This document shows positions 16,524 through 24,901 of a DNA stretch of 64,000 bases, piece after piece. A program made the position numbers and the translations under genes. The stretch's first letter is position 1. Each line of letters begins with the position of its first letter. The notes beneath the pieces were generated by a model, which searched no databases, was not told the origin of the DNA, and worked only from the letters and a program-made list of their open reading frames with translations. This stretch comes from a virus: positions 1 through 64,000 of the IMG/VR virus record IMGVR_UViG_3300017963_000228; one strand, 5' to 3'.

Positions 16524-17374
16524 AACCATTCCCCTTTCTGAGTAAGAATTCTAAAAATACTACCATCCTTATACGAACTAACTTTAGTTGTAGAAATATG
16601 ACATGGCATAAAGTGATCGTGACGTTTACCATTAATCAAACCAATCAAACGATCATGGCCAAGTAATGCTCCAGCCAAATAGATAGGACCGCTATCTATT
16701 CCAATAAAAAATTTACATTTTCCTATTTCTTCAATCATACGTTTTAAATCTGGTTCTTCAAAACGTAGAGAATTTTTTTTCGTTGCAAGACAAAAATCAT
16801 CTGTTCCACGATCAGAACATTTGTACTCTTTGGAAAAACCGGGGCGCATGTGCATTTCAAATGGTTCAAAACCAGCGTCTTCAATTTCTTTCCATACTTT
16901 ATAAACAATTTCCTGCGGTACAAATTTATCAAGCATTCCAGTATGACCAAAGAAGTGAACACCCACTCTTTTTGAATCAGGATTAAATGTTTTATTGGTC
17001 ATCCTAAATGGTTTCCAGATAAAATCACGCATACCCATTTCATGAATAGCACACAAATATGGTTTTGCTGGCTCATTATGAAGCTCAATAGGATAATGAG
17101 AATCAATAGAATCAGGATAATGAACACGATAATGAATATCATATCGTGATCGTATATCTGTATCGTTTCCAACTATAATAATTTTGGGATCAATAAGATT
17201 AAATTGTCTCTTGGAACTGGAACCAAGAGTAACCTTTATTTTTGATTGACGACAAAATTCTTTATGAACAGGAAGATAATTTATAAGATCTCCCAAACCA
17301 TGTTCAAAAACGAATAATGCACCCTTGACTGACCGCTTAACCAACTCCATTGGTTTCATACTTCCGTAGACCAT
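16520..17374 (-). CDS. GT9-like glycosyltransferase (heptosyltransferase superfamily)
   Basis: The N-terminal lobe begins ALFVFEHGLGDLINYLPV, the glycine-rich start of glycosyltransferase family 9 (ADP-heptose:LPS heptosyltransferase type). The C-terminal lobe has KFFIGIDSGPIYLAGALLG, equivalent to the GT9 nucleotide-sugar motif 'D.gp.HlA.alg'. Such enzymes transfer sugars; the acceptor here is unknown and could be host surface glycan or a virion protein. The start at 17374 follows AGGGG closely, and later in-frame ATGs at 17359 and 17350 are alternatives. It overlaps genes on both sides by a few bases. Confidence 0.65.
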   Translation of the reverse strand: MVYGSMKPMELVKRSVKGALFVFEHGLGDLINYLPVHKEFCRQSKIKVTLGSSSKRQFNLIDPKIIIVGNDTDIRSRYDIHYRVHYPDSIDSHYPIELHNEPAKPYLCAIHEMGMRDFIWKPFRMTNKTFNPDSKRVGVHFFGHTGMLDKFVPQEIVYKVWKEIEDAGFEPFEMHMRPGFSKEYKCSDRGTDDFCLATKKNSLRFEEPDLKRMIEEIGKCKFFIGIDSGPIYLAGALLGHDRLIGLINGKRHDHFMPCHISTTKVSSYKDGSIFRILTQKGEWL

Positions 17375-18162
17375 GTTCCCCTCGCAGCAACAATGTTATA
17401 GATTTCATCAACTTTATCAGGAAAAGGAATCACATTATCAATATTCCCATCATAATCAATAAACAGAATTCCAGAAGAAGAAGTATCTTTTTCAACAAAA
17501 GCAATCCAATACCCACCATCATACGGGTCTTCTATCACACCACGAAAATAACAATTTGGATCAAGATGGAAAATATCATCGCCACAATGAAACAAACTAT
17601 GTCCTGATTCAAGGAAGCATAGTCTATCTTGAGAATTAAAAAAAATATTATTGGGATCTTCAATGCCAGAAAATACTACACGTTCATTTGATAAATCATA
17701 AATCCGTTTTTTCTCAAAACAGCTAATATACCACATATGACGATAAGCATATAAACAGTTTAATTTAACAGGACACTGATCTTTGCCTATTGTGTAATGG
17801 ATATCATCTTTAAAAGTACTAAAATTAACAGGATCATAATCAATAGATTCAATTGTTCTCGTTCCAGCAGAATCTACAAATAGTTTACCGGGAAAAATAG
17901 AAATAATGCTATTTATAAATTCACAATTAGTACATTGAAATATTTCTGTATTTTTAGTTATTGAATTTTTTACAAATAAAAAATCTTTCTTTTTATCCTT
18001 TCTTCTAAATGAAATAACGAGATCACTTCCAGAAAATGCTATTCCTCTACTAAATAATGTATCTTTTGGTAATAGAGAAATAAATTTACTATTGCCTTTT
18101 ACAGTATTAACAAACAGAAGATGACTTTTATGATGTTTCAGCGTAATCAACAATTTCATCAT
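17356..18162 (-). CDS. Propeller-like hypothetical protein
   Basis: The 268 residues contain repeated short beta-strand blocks, each centred on hydrophobic-aromatic stretches separated by turns (for example GIAFSGSDLVIS, KLFVDSAGTRTIESIDYD, LNCLYAYRHMWYISCFE, FRGVIEDPYDGGYWIAF). This spacing suggests a beta-propeller, loosely like the DUF4915-type proteins found with glycosyltransferases. No catalytic motif was recognised. It overlaps the GT9-like gene by 19 bases and abuts the receiver-like gene, so the three probably act together. Function unknown. Confidence 0.5.
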   Translation of the reverse strand: MMKLLITLKHHKSHLLFVNTVKGNSKFISLLPKDTLFSRGIAFSGSDLVISFRRKDKKKDFLFVKNSITKNTEIFQCTNCEFINSIISIFPGKLFVDSAGTRTIESIDYDPVNFSTFKDDIHYTIGKDQCPVKLNCLYAYRHMWYISCFEKKRIYDLSNERVVFSGIEDPNNIFFNSQDRLCFLESGHSLFHCGDDIFHLDPNCYFRGVIEDPYDGGYWIAFVEKDTSSSGILFIDYDGNIDNVIPFPDKVDEIYNIVAARGTWSTEV

Positions 18163-18686
18163 TATCTTTCCTTTTCTCTCTGGTACATGGCATTCATTCT
18201 ATTTATAACTTCTCGATCTCGCATAATCGATTCTCGCCAGAATGAACGTAAACCTTCAATAGTATTAAGTGTATGCATATTATACATATTGGTTATCGTC
18301 AACATTAAATTAACACGATGTTTTAATTTCTTTTTTGAAAAGGGATATTCAATAAAATCAAATAGATCTTTATGATAAATAACAGAAAGATCATCCCAAT
18401 CATTATCACGTATTTCTGTATCCATTATAAAGAGAAAAGGAACAATACGCAATCGTCCTTTTTGCTCAATATAAAGATTACGACCATCATAACCATTCTT
18501 TAAATCTACATCTGAAACAAACACATCAGCCGATTTAAAATCATTAGAACATAGCAATGCTAATGGATCATTATAAGATGCAATTCGCACGTCCTGAATC
18601 TCAATGATCGCAGATTTGTATTCATCAATCCTTTCATCATTTTTTCCCATTACAACAACTAACTGTTGCTTTGAATGTTCAATCAT
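18162..18686 (-). CDS. Response-regulator receiver-like protein
   Basis: The first 130 residues follow the CheY-like alternation: QQLVVVMGKNDERIDEY, ADVFVSDVDLKNGYDG with Asp 59 at the phospho-acceptor position, VPFLFIMDTE, and FDFIEYPFSKKKLKHRV. The usual Lys of the 'KPF' motif is replaced (YPF), so normal phosphorylation switching is doubtful. The C-terminal 45 residues are helical. The ATG at 18684-18686 is chosen because AGAGGA precedes it; the longer frame up to 18776 would overlap the neighbour and start with hydrophobic shadow sequence. A receiver-like domain in a virion operon is unusual. Confidence 0.55.
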   Translation of the reverse strand: MIEHSKQQLVVVMGKNDERIDEYKSAIIEIQDVRIASYNDPLALLCSNDFKSADVFVSDVDLKNGYDGRNLYIEQKGRLRIVPFLFIMDTEIRDNDWDDLSVIYHKDLFDFIEYPFSKKKLKHRVNLMLTITNMYNMHTLNTIEGLRSFWRESIMRDREVINRMNAMYQREKER

Positions 18687-18723
18687 TTTACGTTTTCCTC
18701 TCAATACTACAGAAATAACAGAT

Positions 18724-19116
18724 TTAAGGTGTTGGAACATTGGGCCATAGACGGTAAATAAGACCAATAAGAGCAATGATAGCTGAAGTCATTAATGTCA
18801 ATACTCCAAATACCTTTATATTTTGTTTGTAATGTCCTTGATCTGTATTTTTTTGAGAATCAGACATTGCTTCTTTTAAATCAGTAAGGTTATTAGATCT
18901 CTGTTCTCTACATGTAGCATGATGCTCACTTAATATTTTTAAAATTTCATCAAGTATTAAATTTGTTTTTTCAGAAATACCACTATAACTCTCCTTCATT
19001 AAAGTTTTTAATTGCTCTTGACCAGCAATTAAATTCAAATTAGACTCAATGACTGTTTTGTATGAGTCCATCAATAGCATTAATTCTTCTTTTGTTACTG
19101 ATCGATCTCCCGACAT
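18724..19116 (-). CDS. Coiled-coil protein with C-terminal membrane anchor
   Basis: Residues 1-100 are polar, helical and heptad-rich. One strong hydrophobic segment follows (FGVLTLMTSAIIALIGLIY), then a short RLWPNVPTP tail. GAGGGAG precedes the ATG. The tail-anchored topology and the position three genes from the holin candidate would suit a lysis accessory or superinfection-related protein, but no family was recognised. Confidence 0.55.
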   Translation of the reverse strand: MSGDRSVTKEELMLLMDSYKTVIESNLNLIAGQEQLKTLMKESYSGISEKTNLILDEILKILSEHHATCREQRSNNLTDLKEAMSDSQKNTDQGHYKQNIKVFGVLTLMTSAIIALIGLIYRLWPNVPTP

Positions 19117-19166
19117 AATTGGCTAACTCCCTCTGGCAACGTACCGGAATATGGGAACTTGTAACC

Positions 19167-20522
19167 TCATACAATTATCATAGATATAGGTTTAACACTA
19201 CTATATGTATAAATACCCTGACGAATGGCATCCATATCTTCAGTGGTAATAGAAGTATTAAAAATAACAAGTTCATCTAAACATATATCAGCATAATCCG
19301 CGTCATCAACAGCAGAACCAATTTGAACCGCATTTGAATTTGCTACCAGATTAACATTAACATTTGGAATATAATTGCCTAAAAGACTATCCGCTGAATA
19401 ATCCCAAATTCTAATTTGCATATAATTAGATCCAGAATCATAAGAAGCAGAAATATGATACCATTTATCCTGTTCGATAGTTCCTGAAACAGAATATCCA
19501 TCATTATCAAGATACAATGTTAATTGTGGTGTAGAACTACGAATAATACCTAAAGAAAAAGCAGTTCTACCTTTAGAAAAAATAAGATGATCTTTATCCC
19601 AAGCAACAATCGTATTAAATTTTACCCAAACACAAATGGCAAAATCAAAATTACTCTGACCACTCTTAAATGGAAAATTAGAAGATAAATTCGCATCATC
19701 TATATACATATACTGACTATTAGTATCATCAAGATCAACTGCAAAATTTCCCTCTTTATGATCTCCAAAAAAAGCAGTTGGTGGTGATGCTGATAATGTT
19801 AGATCATTTGTTCCTTTTGAATCTTTACCAATTTCAAAATCCTCAAACTGGTAAACAGAAATACAATGTGGGTTCCGTGTGAATCTATTATTTCCCAATC
19901 TTGCTTCTTTTAAAATAGTATATCCAACCGCTTGTGAAATACCACCAGTAGATTTTAAAACAGAATATCCATTAGCTTGAGAAATACCACCAGTAGATTT
20001 TAAAACAGAATATCCATTAGCTTGAGAAATACCCATCATAGGTATAGCATCATCTGCTGCATAAAATATTCTTTTATAAGAACTATTGGAATAACTGCCA
20101 AATGGATCTGAGGGACCATCACTGTAAGTATCAACATTATATTTATTAATACCTGATGAATAACCTGAAGCATATACGTCTACAGTGGTATCAACGATAA
20201 TTCCTAACCAATAATAACCAGCAGATAAATTAACAGGGGATGAAAATGGAAGATTTATAATATTTGCAACATCAGAACCTATAACTTCATTTGTAACTGC
20301 AATTAAAGCATCTGGTACACCAGCATTGTCTGAATAAATAAATCCTTTAATTTTAACAGTTGGTACTGTTTGTCTAATTCCTAATAAAACTAAAGAATAA
20401 ATATCATCTACCGAAAGTAATTCATATCTACCAGCATATTTATTATTTGCTATTAATACAGTATTATACTGATATGCTATCGAATCATTTCCAAATATAT
20501 ATGGATAAATAGAAAGAGACAT
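19167..20522 (-). CDS. Tail appendage protein with LamG-like lectin domain (A-type paralogue 1)
   Basis: Residues 1-150 form a beta-sandwich with the A-family marks YSDNAGVPDAL, YYWLGIIVD and DGPSDPFGSYS, shared with the proteins at 21560 and 23176. Residues 163-205 hold three 15-residue repeats of the form GISQANGYSVLKSTG. The C-terminal 230 residues resemble a concanavalin/LamG-type lectin domain (FDFAICVWVKF, KWYHISASYD, ICLDELVIFN). It ends with the family tail PISMIIV. Likely a virion adhesin or fibre component. The lectin domain is unique to this paralogue. Confidence 0.6.
   Translation of the reverse strand: MSLSIYPYIFGNDSIAYQYNTVLIANNKYAGRYELLSVDDIYSLVLLGIRQTVPTVKIKGFIYSDNAGVPDALIAVTNEVIGSDVANIINLPFSSPVNLSAGYYWLGIIVDTTVDVYASGYSSGINKYNVDTYSDGPSDPFGSYSNSSYKRIFYAADDAIPMMGISQANGYSVLKSTGGISQANGYSVLKSTGGISQAVGYTILKEARLGNNRFTRNPHCISVYQFEDFEIGKDSKGTNDLTLSASPPTAFFGDHKEGNFAVDLDDTNSQYMYIDDANLSSNFPFKSGQSNFDFAICVWVKFNTIVAWDKDHLIFSKGRTAFSLGIIRSSTPQLTLYLDNDGYSVSGTIEQDKWYHISASYDSGSNYMQIRIWDYSADSLLGNYIPNVNVNLVANSNAVQIGSAVDDADYADICLDELVIFNTSITTEDMDAIRQGIYTYSSVKPISMIIV
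19896..20030 (-). repeat. 45-bp tandem repeat encoding the SQ-VLK motif
   Basis: Two identical 45-base copies lie at 19941-19985 and 19986-20030. A diverged third copy occupies 19896-19940. Each encodes 15 residues of the form GISQANGYSVLKSTG. Perfect identity of two copies points to recent or ongoing expansion by slippage or recombination. The unit stays in frame when its number changes. Confidence 0.9.
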
Positions 20523-20545
20523 TTTAAATCCTTTTCAATTCTATT

Positions 20546-21535
20546 TTACGCAGTAGATTTGGATTTAAAAGCCAATTGAAGGGCATCTATTTCAACTGGA
20601 GTAAATTGACTTATTGTTTCTGGATTTTGATCATAAAAAACTTCATATTGATTCCACGTACCCTCTAATATAATTGTATCTCCCAAATGAACAGCACCAT
20701 TAGTTTTAATACCCATCTGCATACCAGTATCACCAGTACTATCTGTAGATCTGGCAATTATCTTAACTCCTTTACAAATAAAATTTCCTGCTGGCATACC
20801 TGTAAGATTAAATTGTACATCTTGTTCTACAACATTCGTATAAACTGTATCTGCATCATTTGCAATGATATCATCAATGTCCGTATAAGCACCTGTCCAT
20901 TGATTTGTATCTCCAGCAGCATTTGGAGCTAAAGTTTTTAAACTCATTAATCGTGTATCTTCATCAGCTACAATAATTTCTGATATAAAAGTTGACCAAT
21001 TATTATCCAATACACGTAACATTACTTGATCAAAATTGGTTGTTGTTCCTACACGAATATCTCCAGAATAAGTTAATAGTAAATGGCCATCTACATAAAA
21101 ACTAATAATTCCATTAGAACCATAGGTATCAATATGCAAATCATATTGAATACAATCTCCATTAAAAGTTTTAGAATTTTCTGAAACAAACCATGTAACT
21201 GTTCCATCTGAGGTTCTCTTACCTATTGACCAGTATTCATTAGTATCAAAACCAACACCAATAGCATCTCCTGTAACACTATTACATAGACTTATTGGAA
21301 AACAATCAACATCTATAGCAGCAATGCTTTGATGATACATAAACCAATGAAGCCAAATACCACTGCTTACGGGAGTAAAAGTATTAGAATAATAAGGACC
21401 ACCACCATCACCAAGTTGTATACCTCCGCGTGACATAGAAGGACGATAATAAGTGGAAGAATTTCCAAATTTAAGTGAAGCAACTGTGTTTTTCTTAAAA
21501 TCAATTGGTTCACCACCACACCATATTATACTCAT
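20546..21535 (-). CDS. Appendage protein, B-type paralogue 1
   Basis: The 329-residue B-type protein begins MSIIWCGGEPIDF. Its first 190 residues look like a concanavalin A-like jelly roll (IWLHWFMYHQ, IISFYVDGHLLLTYSGD). It then shares long blocks with the other B genes: SEIIVADEDTRLMSLKTL, GMQMGIKTNGAVHLGD and TPVEIDALQLAF. The C-terminal half resembles a module common in phage virion proteins. Probable role: decoration or host-surface binding. AGGAG precedes the start, and the upstream leader is duplicated at 23122-23180. Confidence 0.6.
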   Translation of the reverse strand: MSIIWCGGEPIDFKKNTVASLKFGNSSTYYRPSMSRGGIQLGDGGGPYYSNTFTPVSSGIWLHWFMYHQSIAAIDVDCFPISLCNSVTGDAIGVGFDTNEYWSIGKRTSDGTVTWFVSENSKTFNGDCIQYDLHIDTYGSNGIISFYVDGHLLLTYSGDIRVGTTTNFDQVMLRVLDNNWSTFISEIIVADEDTRLMSLKTLAPNAAGDTNQWTGAYTDIDDIIANDADTVYTNVVEQDVQFNLTGMPAGNFICKGVKIIARSTDSTGDTGMQMGIKTNGAVHLGDTIILEGTWNQYEVFYDQNPETISQFTPVEIDALQLAFKSKSTA

Positions 21536-21564
21536 TTTATTCTCCTATATAAATATTGATTATG
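21506..21564 (-). repeat. 59-bp direct repeat, copy 1 (A/B gene junction)
   Basis: These 59 bases are identical to 23122-23180. They cover the end of an A-type gene, the short intergenic leader with its AGGAG site, and the first codons of the B-type gene. The sequence diverges immediately outside. This is the footprint of a duplication or conversion of a gene-pair unit. Confidence 0.9.
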
Positions 21565-22174
21565 TAATAATCATTGATACGGCTTTATTTTGATAGTTCA
21601 CTTCTTTTAATACGGCATAGTAAACAACCTGAGATACACCAACTGTTACTTCTGTTGATAAAACAGCATAATAAACAGCCTTAGAAGCATCAAGCGTTTC
21701 CCTAAATTGTGCGCCATAAATAAGAAGATGAAAAGTACCCCCAGTACTATAAGAACCAAATGGATCTGAGGGACCATCAGCATATGTATCAGCATTATAT
21801 GGATAGTCATCCTGATAATAATAATCAAACTCTAAACGTATCGTGGAATCAACAATAATCCCTAACCAATAATTTCCTGCGGTTAAATTAACTTGCGATG
21901 CAAATTTAAGAATATTATAAAAACCTTGAGACAAACCAATATGTTCCTCTGTTGTTGCCAACAAAGAATCTGGTGCGCCAGCATTATCAGAATAAATAAT
22001 TCCCTTAATTTTAACAGAAGGATAATCACCAGCACTATAAACATTTAAAACATCAATATAATTGTTTGTTCCTAAAGTATATGGAGAAACATATTTATAA
22101 TTAGCAGATATGTTACGATCATAAACTGTAGTGCCGGGAGTCCAATCACCAATTATTTGACTTGCAATTGCCAT
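21560..22174 (-). CDS. Appendage protein, A-type paralogue 2
   Basis: This 204-residue protein has the A-family beta-sandwich (YSDNAGAPDSLLATTEE, NYWLGIIVDSTI, DGPSDPFGSYSTGG). Two loose SQ/YYAVL repeats follow (VGVSQVVYYAVLKE), and it ends AVSMIIT. It lacks the lectin domain of paralogue 1. It is flanked by B-type genes on both sides in the alternating array. Function is inferred from context as a virion appendage. Confidence 0.6.
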   Translation of the reverse strand: MAIASQIIGDWTPGTTVYDRNISANYKYVSPYTLGTNNYIDVLNVYSAGDYPSVKIKGIIYSDNAGAPDSLLATTEEHIGLSQGFYNILKFASQVNLTAGNYWLGIIVDSTIRLEFDYYYQDDYPYNADTYADGPSDPFGSYSTGGTFHLLIYGAQFRETLDASKAVYYAVLSTEVTVGVSQVVYYAVLKEVNYQNKAVSMIIT

Positions 22175-22188
22175 TATAAACCCCTATT

Positions 22189-23151
22189 TTAAGTAGTTGA
22201 ACGCGAAACAATAGCACCCTGCAAAGCATTCAATTCAGTAGTAGTAAAACGATTCATTGTATCAGGATTATAATGCCAAATTTCTTCTCCTAATTCCCAA
22301 ACACCACCCAATACTTTTGTATCTCCAAGGTATTGTGTACCATTAGTCTTAAAACCTATTTGCAAACCCATTCCACCAACACCATCTGTTACACGGTGAG
22401 CAGCTTTAAGAGCTTTACAAATAAAATTCCCTGATGGTATATCACTTAATTCACAATTATATGTTTTATCTGGTACATCTGTATAAATCGTATCATTATC
22501 ATTATATTCAGTTTCATCTATATTTGCATAGGTGCCATTCCATTCATTAACATCTCCATCAGCAACAGGTTTCATTGTTTTTAAACTCATTAAGCGAGTA
22601 TCTTCATCAGCAATAATTATTTCAGAAATAAAATGAGAACCATTTCCATAACCACGACAAAATGCTCTATTAAAATTACTTATACCTGAAATAGTTAAAT
22701 CACCCTCATAACGAATTATTTCATTACCACCAATATAAACAATAGCTACACCTGAAACTCCATAATCTACATAAAAATCAAGTTTATAAACAGTTGATAT
22801 TACTGTTACCGAACTTGATGTTTCTAAATCTGATCCCGTACCACCTTCAAATTTTCTAATAATATATGTATCTCCACGACGAAAAACACAAATTGAGTTT
22901 GAAAAATCTTTTCCAAATGTAAATCCCATAAGATAACCATCATAAGCTTCACCATTATGAAAATAACGATAGTGTATTGATCCCCATAATTCTGTATAAG
23001 TAGAAGAAAATTCTTGAGTATAATGTGTCGTTCTTATATCCAAAGCACATCTTGCAAAATCAGAACGATAATATATATCTGAAGTTTGTAAATTATAAAC
23101 ATTTGTTGGATCAAGATCTTGTGGTTCACCACCACACCATATTATACTCAT
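22189..23151 (-). CDS. Appendage protein, B-type paralogue 2
   Basis: The protein begins MSIIWCGGEPQDL, nearly identical to paralogue 1, and keeps SEIIIADEDTRLMSLKTM, GLQIGFKTNGTQYLGD and TTTELNALQGAI. The N-terminal jelly-roll half has diverged much more than the C-terminal half. That pattern suggests selection on the exposed domain and conservation of the attachment half. The leader and start codons lie in the 59-bp repeat. Probable host-surface-facing virion component. Confidence 0.6.
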   Translation of the reverse strand: MSIIWCGGEPQDLDPTNVYNLQTSDIYYRSDFARCALDIRTTHYTQEFSSTYTELWGSIHYRYFHNGEAYDGYLMGFTFGKDFSNSICVFRRGDTYIIRKFEGGTGSDLETSSSVTVISTVYKLDFYVDYGVSGVAIVYIGGNEIIRYEGDLTISGISNFNRAFCRGYGNGSHFISEIIIADEDTRLMSLKTMKPVADGDVNEWNGTYANIDETEYNDNDTIYTDVPDKTYNCELSDIPSGNFICKALKAAHRVTDGVGGMGLQIGFKTNGTQYLGDTKVLGGVWELGEEIWHYNPDTMNRFTTTELNALQGAIVSRSTT

Positions 23152-23180
23152 TTTATTCTCCTATATAAATATTGATTATG
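23122..23180 (-). repeat. 59-bp direct repeat, copy 2 (A/B gene junction)
   Basis: This is the partner of 21506-21564, with perfect identity over 59 bases including the Shine-Dalgarno leader. The two copies are 1,616 bases apart, which equals one B+A gene-pair unit. Confidence 0.9.
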
Positions 23181-23847
23181 CAATTATTATAGATGTAGCC
23201 TGATTTCTTTTTACTAATTCTTCTAAAACAGCATAGGATACAACTTTGGGAACTAAAAGAGATTCGGGTGGTGCCAAAACTACTTGAGACATTGTTTTCG
23301 GAACTATAAGAGATTGTGGTTGTCTGTTTACTGAGGTTGCTGATGCGATATTTAATTCCGTAAAATTACCAGTTAAATATCCAGTGGCATAAGCAGTAAA
23401 AGAAACATAAGTATCTATTGTGCCTGTACCAAAAGGGTCGCTGGGTCCATCTGAATATGTATCAGCATTAGTTGATGGATATTGACCTGCTACTCTATAA
23501 TAAAAACCTCTACAATTAATATTAGAATCACATATAAAACCAACATAATAATCTTCCAAAGGAAATGACTGATTAACAACAAATTCTGTTAATCCTGAAG
23601 GATTTGTTACTTCAGAAGAAGTCCAAACTAAATTTCCCGGTTGATCACTTCCTGCATAATCATATAATAAAGCTTTAACATTACCTGTTTGATTATCATA
23701 AAATTGAATCCAAATTGATTCAATATAAAATTGGCCAAAACCAAGTGAATAATCTAAATGCCTTTCAAAAAAACTAACTCTTTTATTATTTGCATCTACA
23801 GAAATAGTAGATGTATTATTTTGTTTTCCAAGTATTATAGAAGACAT
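23176..23847 (-). CDS. Appendage protein, A-type paralogue 3
   Basis: This 223-residue A-type protein is more diverged, but keeps ADTYSDGPSDPFG, an EDYYVGFICD strand and the closing ATSIIIA. Before the end it has repeat units of the form PQSLIVPKTMSQVVL and ESLLVPKVVSYAVLEE, a variant of the SQ-VL repeat. It lies between two B-type genes. Likely a virion appendage protein. Confidence 0.58.
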   Translation of the reverse strand: MSSIILGKQNNTSTISVDANNKRVSFFERHLDYSLGFGQFYIESIWIQFYDNQTGNVKALLYDYAGSDQPGNLVWTSSEVTNPSGLTEFVVNQSFPLEDYYVGFICDSNINCRGFYYRVAGQYPSTNADTYSDGPSDPFGTGTIDTYVSFTAYATGYLTGNFTELNIASATSVNRQPQSLIVPKTMSQVVLAPPESLLVPKVVSYAVLEELVKRNQATSIIIA

Positions 23848-23862
23848 AAATAGTACTTTCTT

Positions 23863-24879
23863 TTATTGTGTTTTAGATCTAAAAACAATTTGAAAAGCAT
23901 CTAATTCAGACCATGTAAAAGGATTGGACGTTTCTGGATTTACTAAAAATACTTCATTACCATTGATCCAATCACCTAAAAAATCTTGAGTAGAACCAAG
24001 GTGTATAACTCCATTGGTTTTAATACCAGTTTGCAAACCAATATTACCACTATTTCCATTAATGGCACGAAAATTAATTTTTAAACCAACACAATTAAGA
24101 CCAATGGTATTATATTCACGATCAAAAGAATCAGTATTTAAAATTATATCTTCTTCTGCTGTATCTGTTCCAACAGCATTTCCATCATCATTTAATTCTT
24201 CTGGAACAGAATATAAAACTGAAGAATCACCATCCCATTCAAAAGTATCAACACTCTCAGGCTCATGAGATCTTAAATACATTAAACGAGTATCTTCATC
24301 AGCAATAACTACTTCAGAAACAAACAAACTATATATACCTGAAGCATTATAAGCAAAAAACTGATCTAAAGAAGTTTGACTTAGTACAGTTAAATCTCCA
24401 GTATATTCTCCATCTAATTTACCATCAATATAATATTTTACATTTCCATTATTTGTATCATTATAATTTGTAATTTGAATATCAATATTAACTCTATGAA
24501 ATCGATTATGTCTATAAAGATTTGTCGCACTATTTATTAATGTAGTTACTGTTGTACCATCATATTTTACTAAATTAAAACGTTCATCACCAGCCATTAC
24601 ACCAATAAAGGCATCGGTTCCACTTTTAATCAAACCAACACGTCCCATTGGTTGTTGTTCCATCCCTGCCACAAATTTTAACCAAATAGATGTTACTGCT
24701 GGACTAAGAATATCTGCTGATGTTATATACCCACCTTCAGTTAAATCCATAGAACCGCGTACAAATTCAGAACGGCGTGTGTCTGTAACTCCAGTAGAAA
24801 ATAAACTATTTTTACCAATTAAATTAAAACCAGTAACATTAAAATCAGCTAACTCTGTTCCCCACCATAAAATAGACAT
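23863..24879 (-). CDS. Appendage protein, B-type paralogue 3
   Basis: This 338-residue protein starts MSILWWGTELADF. It carries the jelly-roll half (TSIWLKFVAGMEQQ, VKYYIDGKLDGEYTGD) and the shared C-terminal blocks SEVVIADEDTRLMYLRS, GLQTGIKTNGVIHLGS and TWSELDAFQIVF. The DTRLM block is the best-conserved mark of the family. Its leader differs from the 59-bp repeat, so it is not part of the most recent duplication. Confidence 0.6.
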   Translation of the reverse strand: MSILWWGTELADFNVTGFNLIGKNSLFSTGVTDTRRSEFVRGSMDLTEGGYITSADILSPAVTSIWLKFVAGMEQQPMGRVGLIKSGTDAFIGVMAGDERFNLVKYDGTTVTTLINSATNLYRHNRFHRVNIDIQITNYNDTNNGNVKYYIDGKLDGEYTGDLTVLSQTSLDQFFAYNASGIYSLFVSEVVIADEDTRLMYLRSHEPESVDTFEWDGDSSVLYSVPEELNDDGNAVGTDTAEEDIILNTDSFDREYNTIGLNCVGLKINFRAINGNSGNIGLQTGIKTNGVIHLGSTQDFLGDWINGNEVFLVNPETSNPFTWSELDAFQIVFRSKTQ

Positions 24880-24901
24880 TTTAAAAAATTCCTCTATAAA
24901 A

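Noticed and set aside
18687-18776. Hydrophobic N-terminal extension of the receiver-like protein (possible signal peptide)
   Set aside because: It overlaps the upstream gene in another frame and has no ribosome-binding site.
19896-20030. CRISPR-like array
   Set aside because: The units are directly adjacent with no spacers and are in-frame protein repeats.
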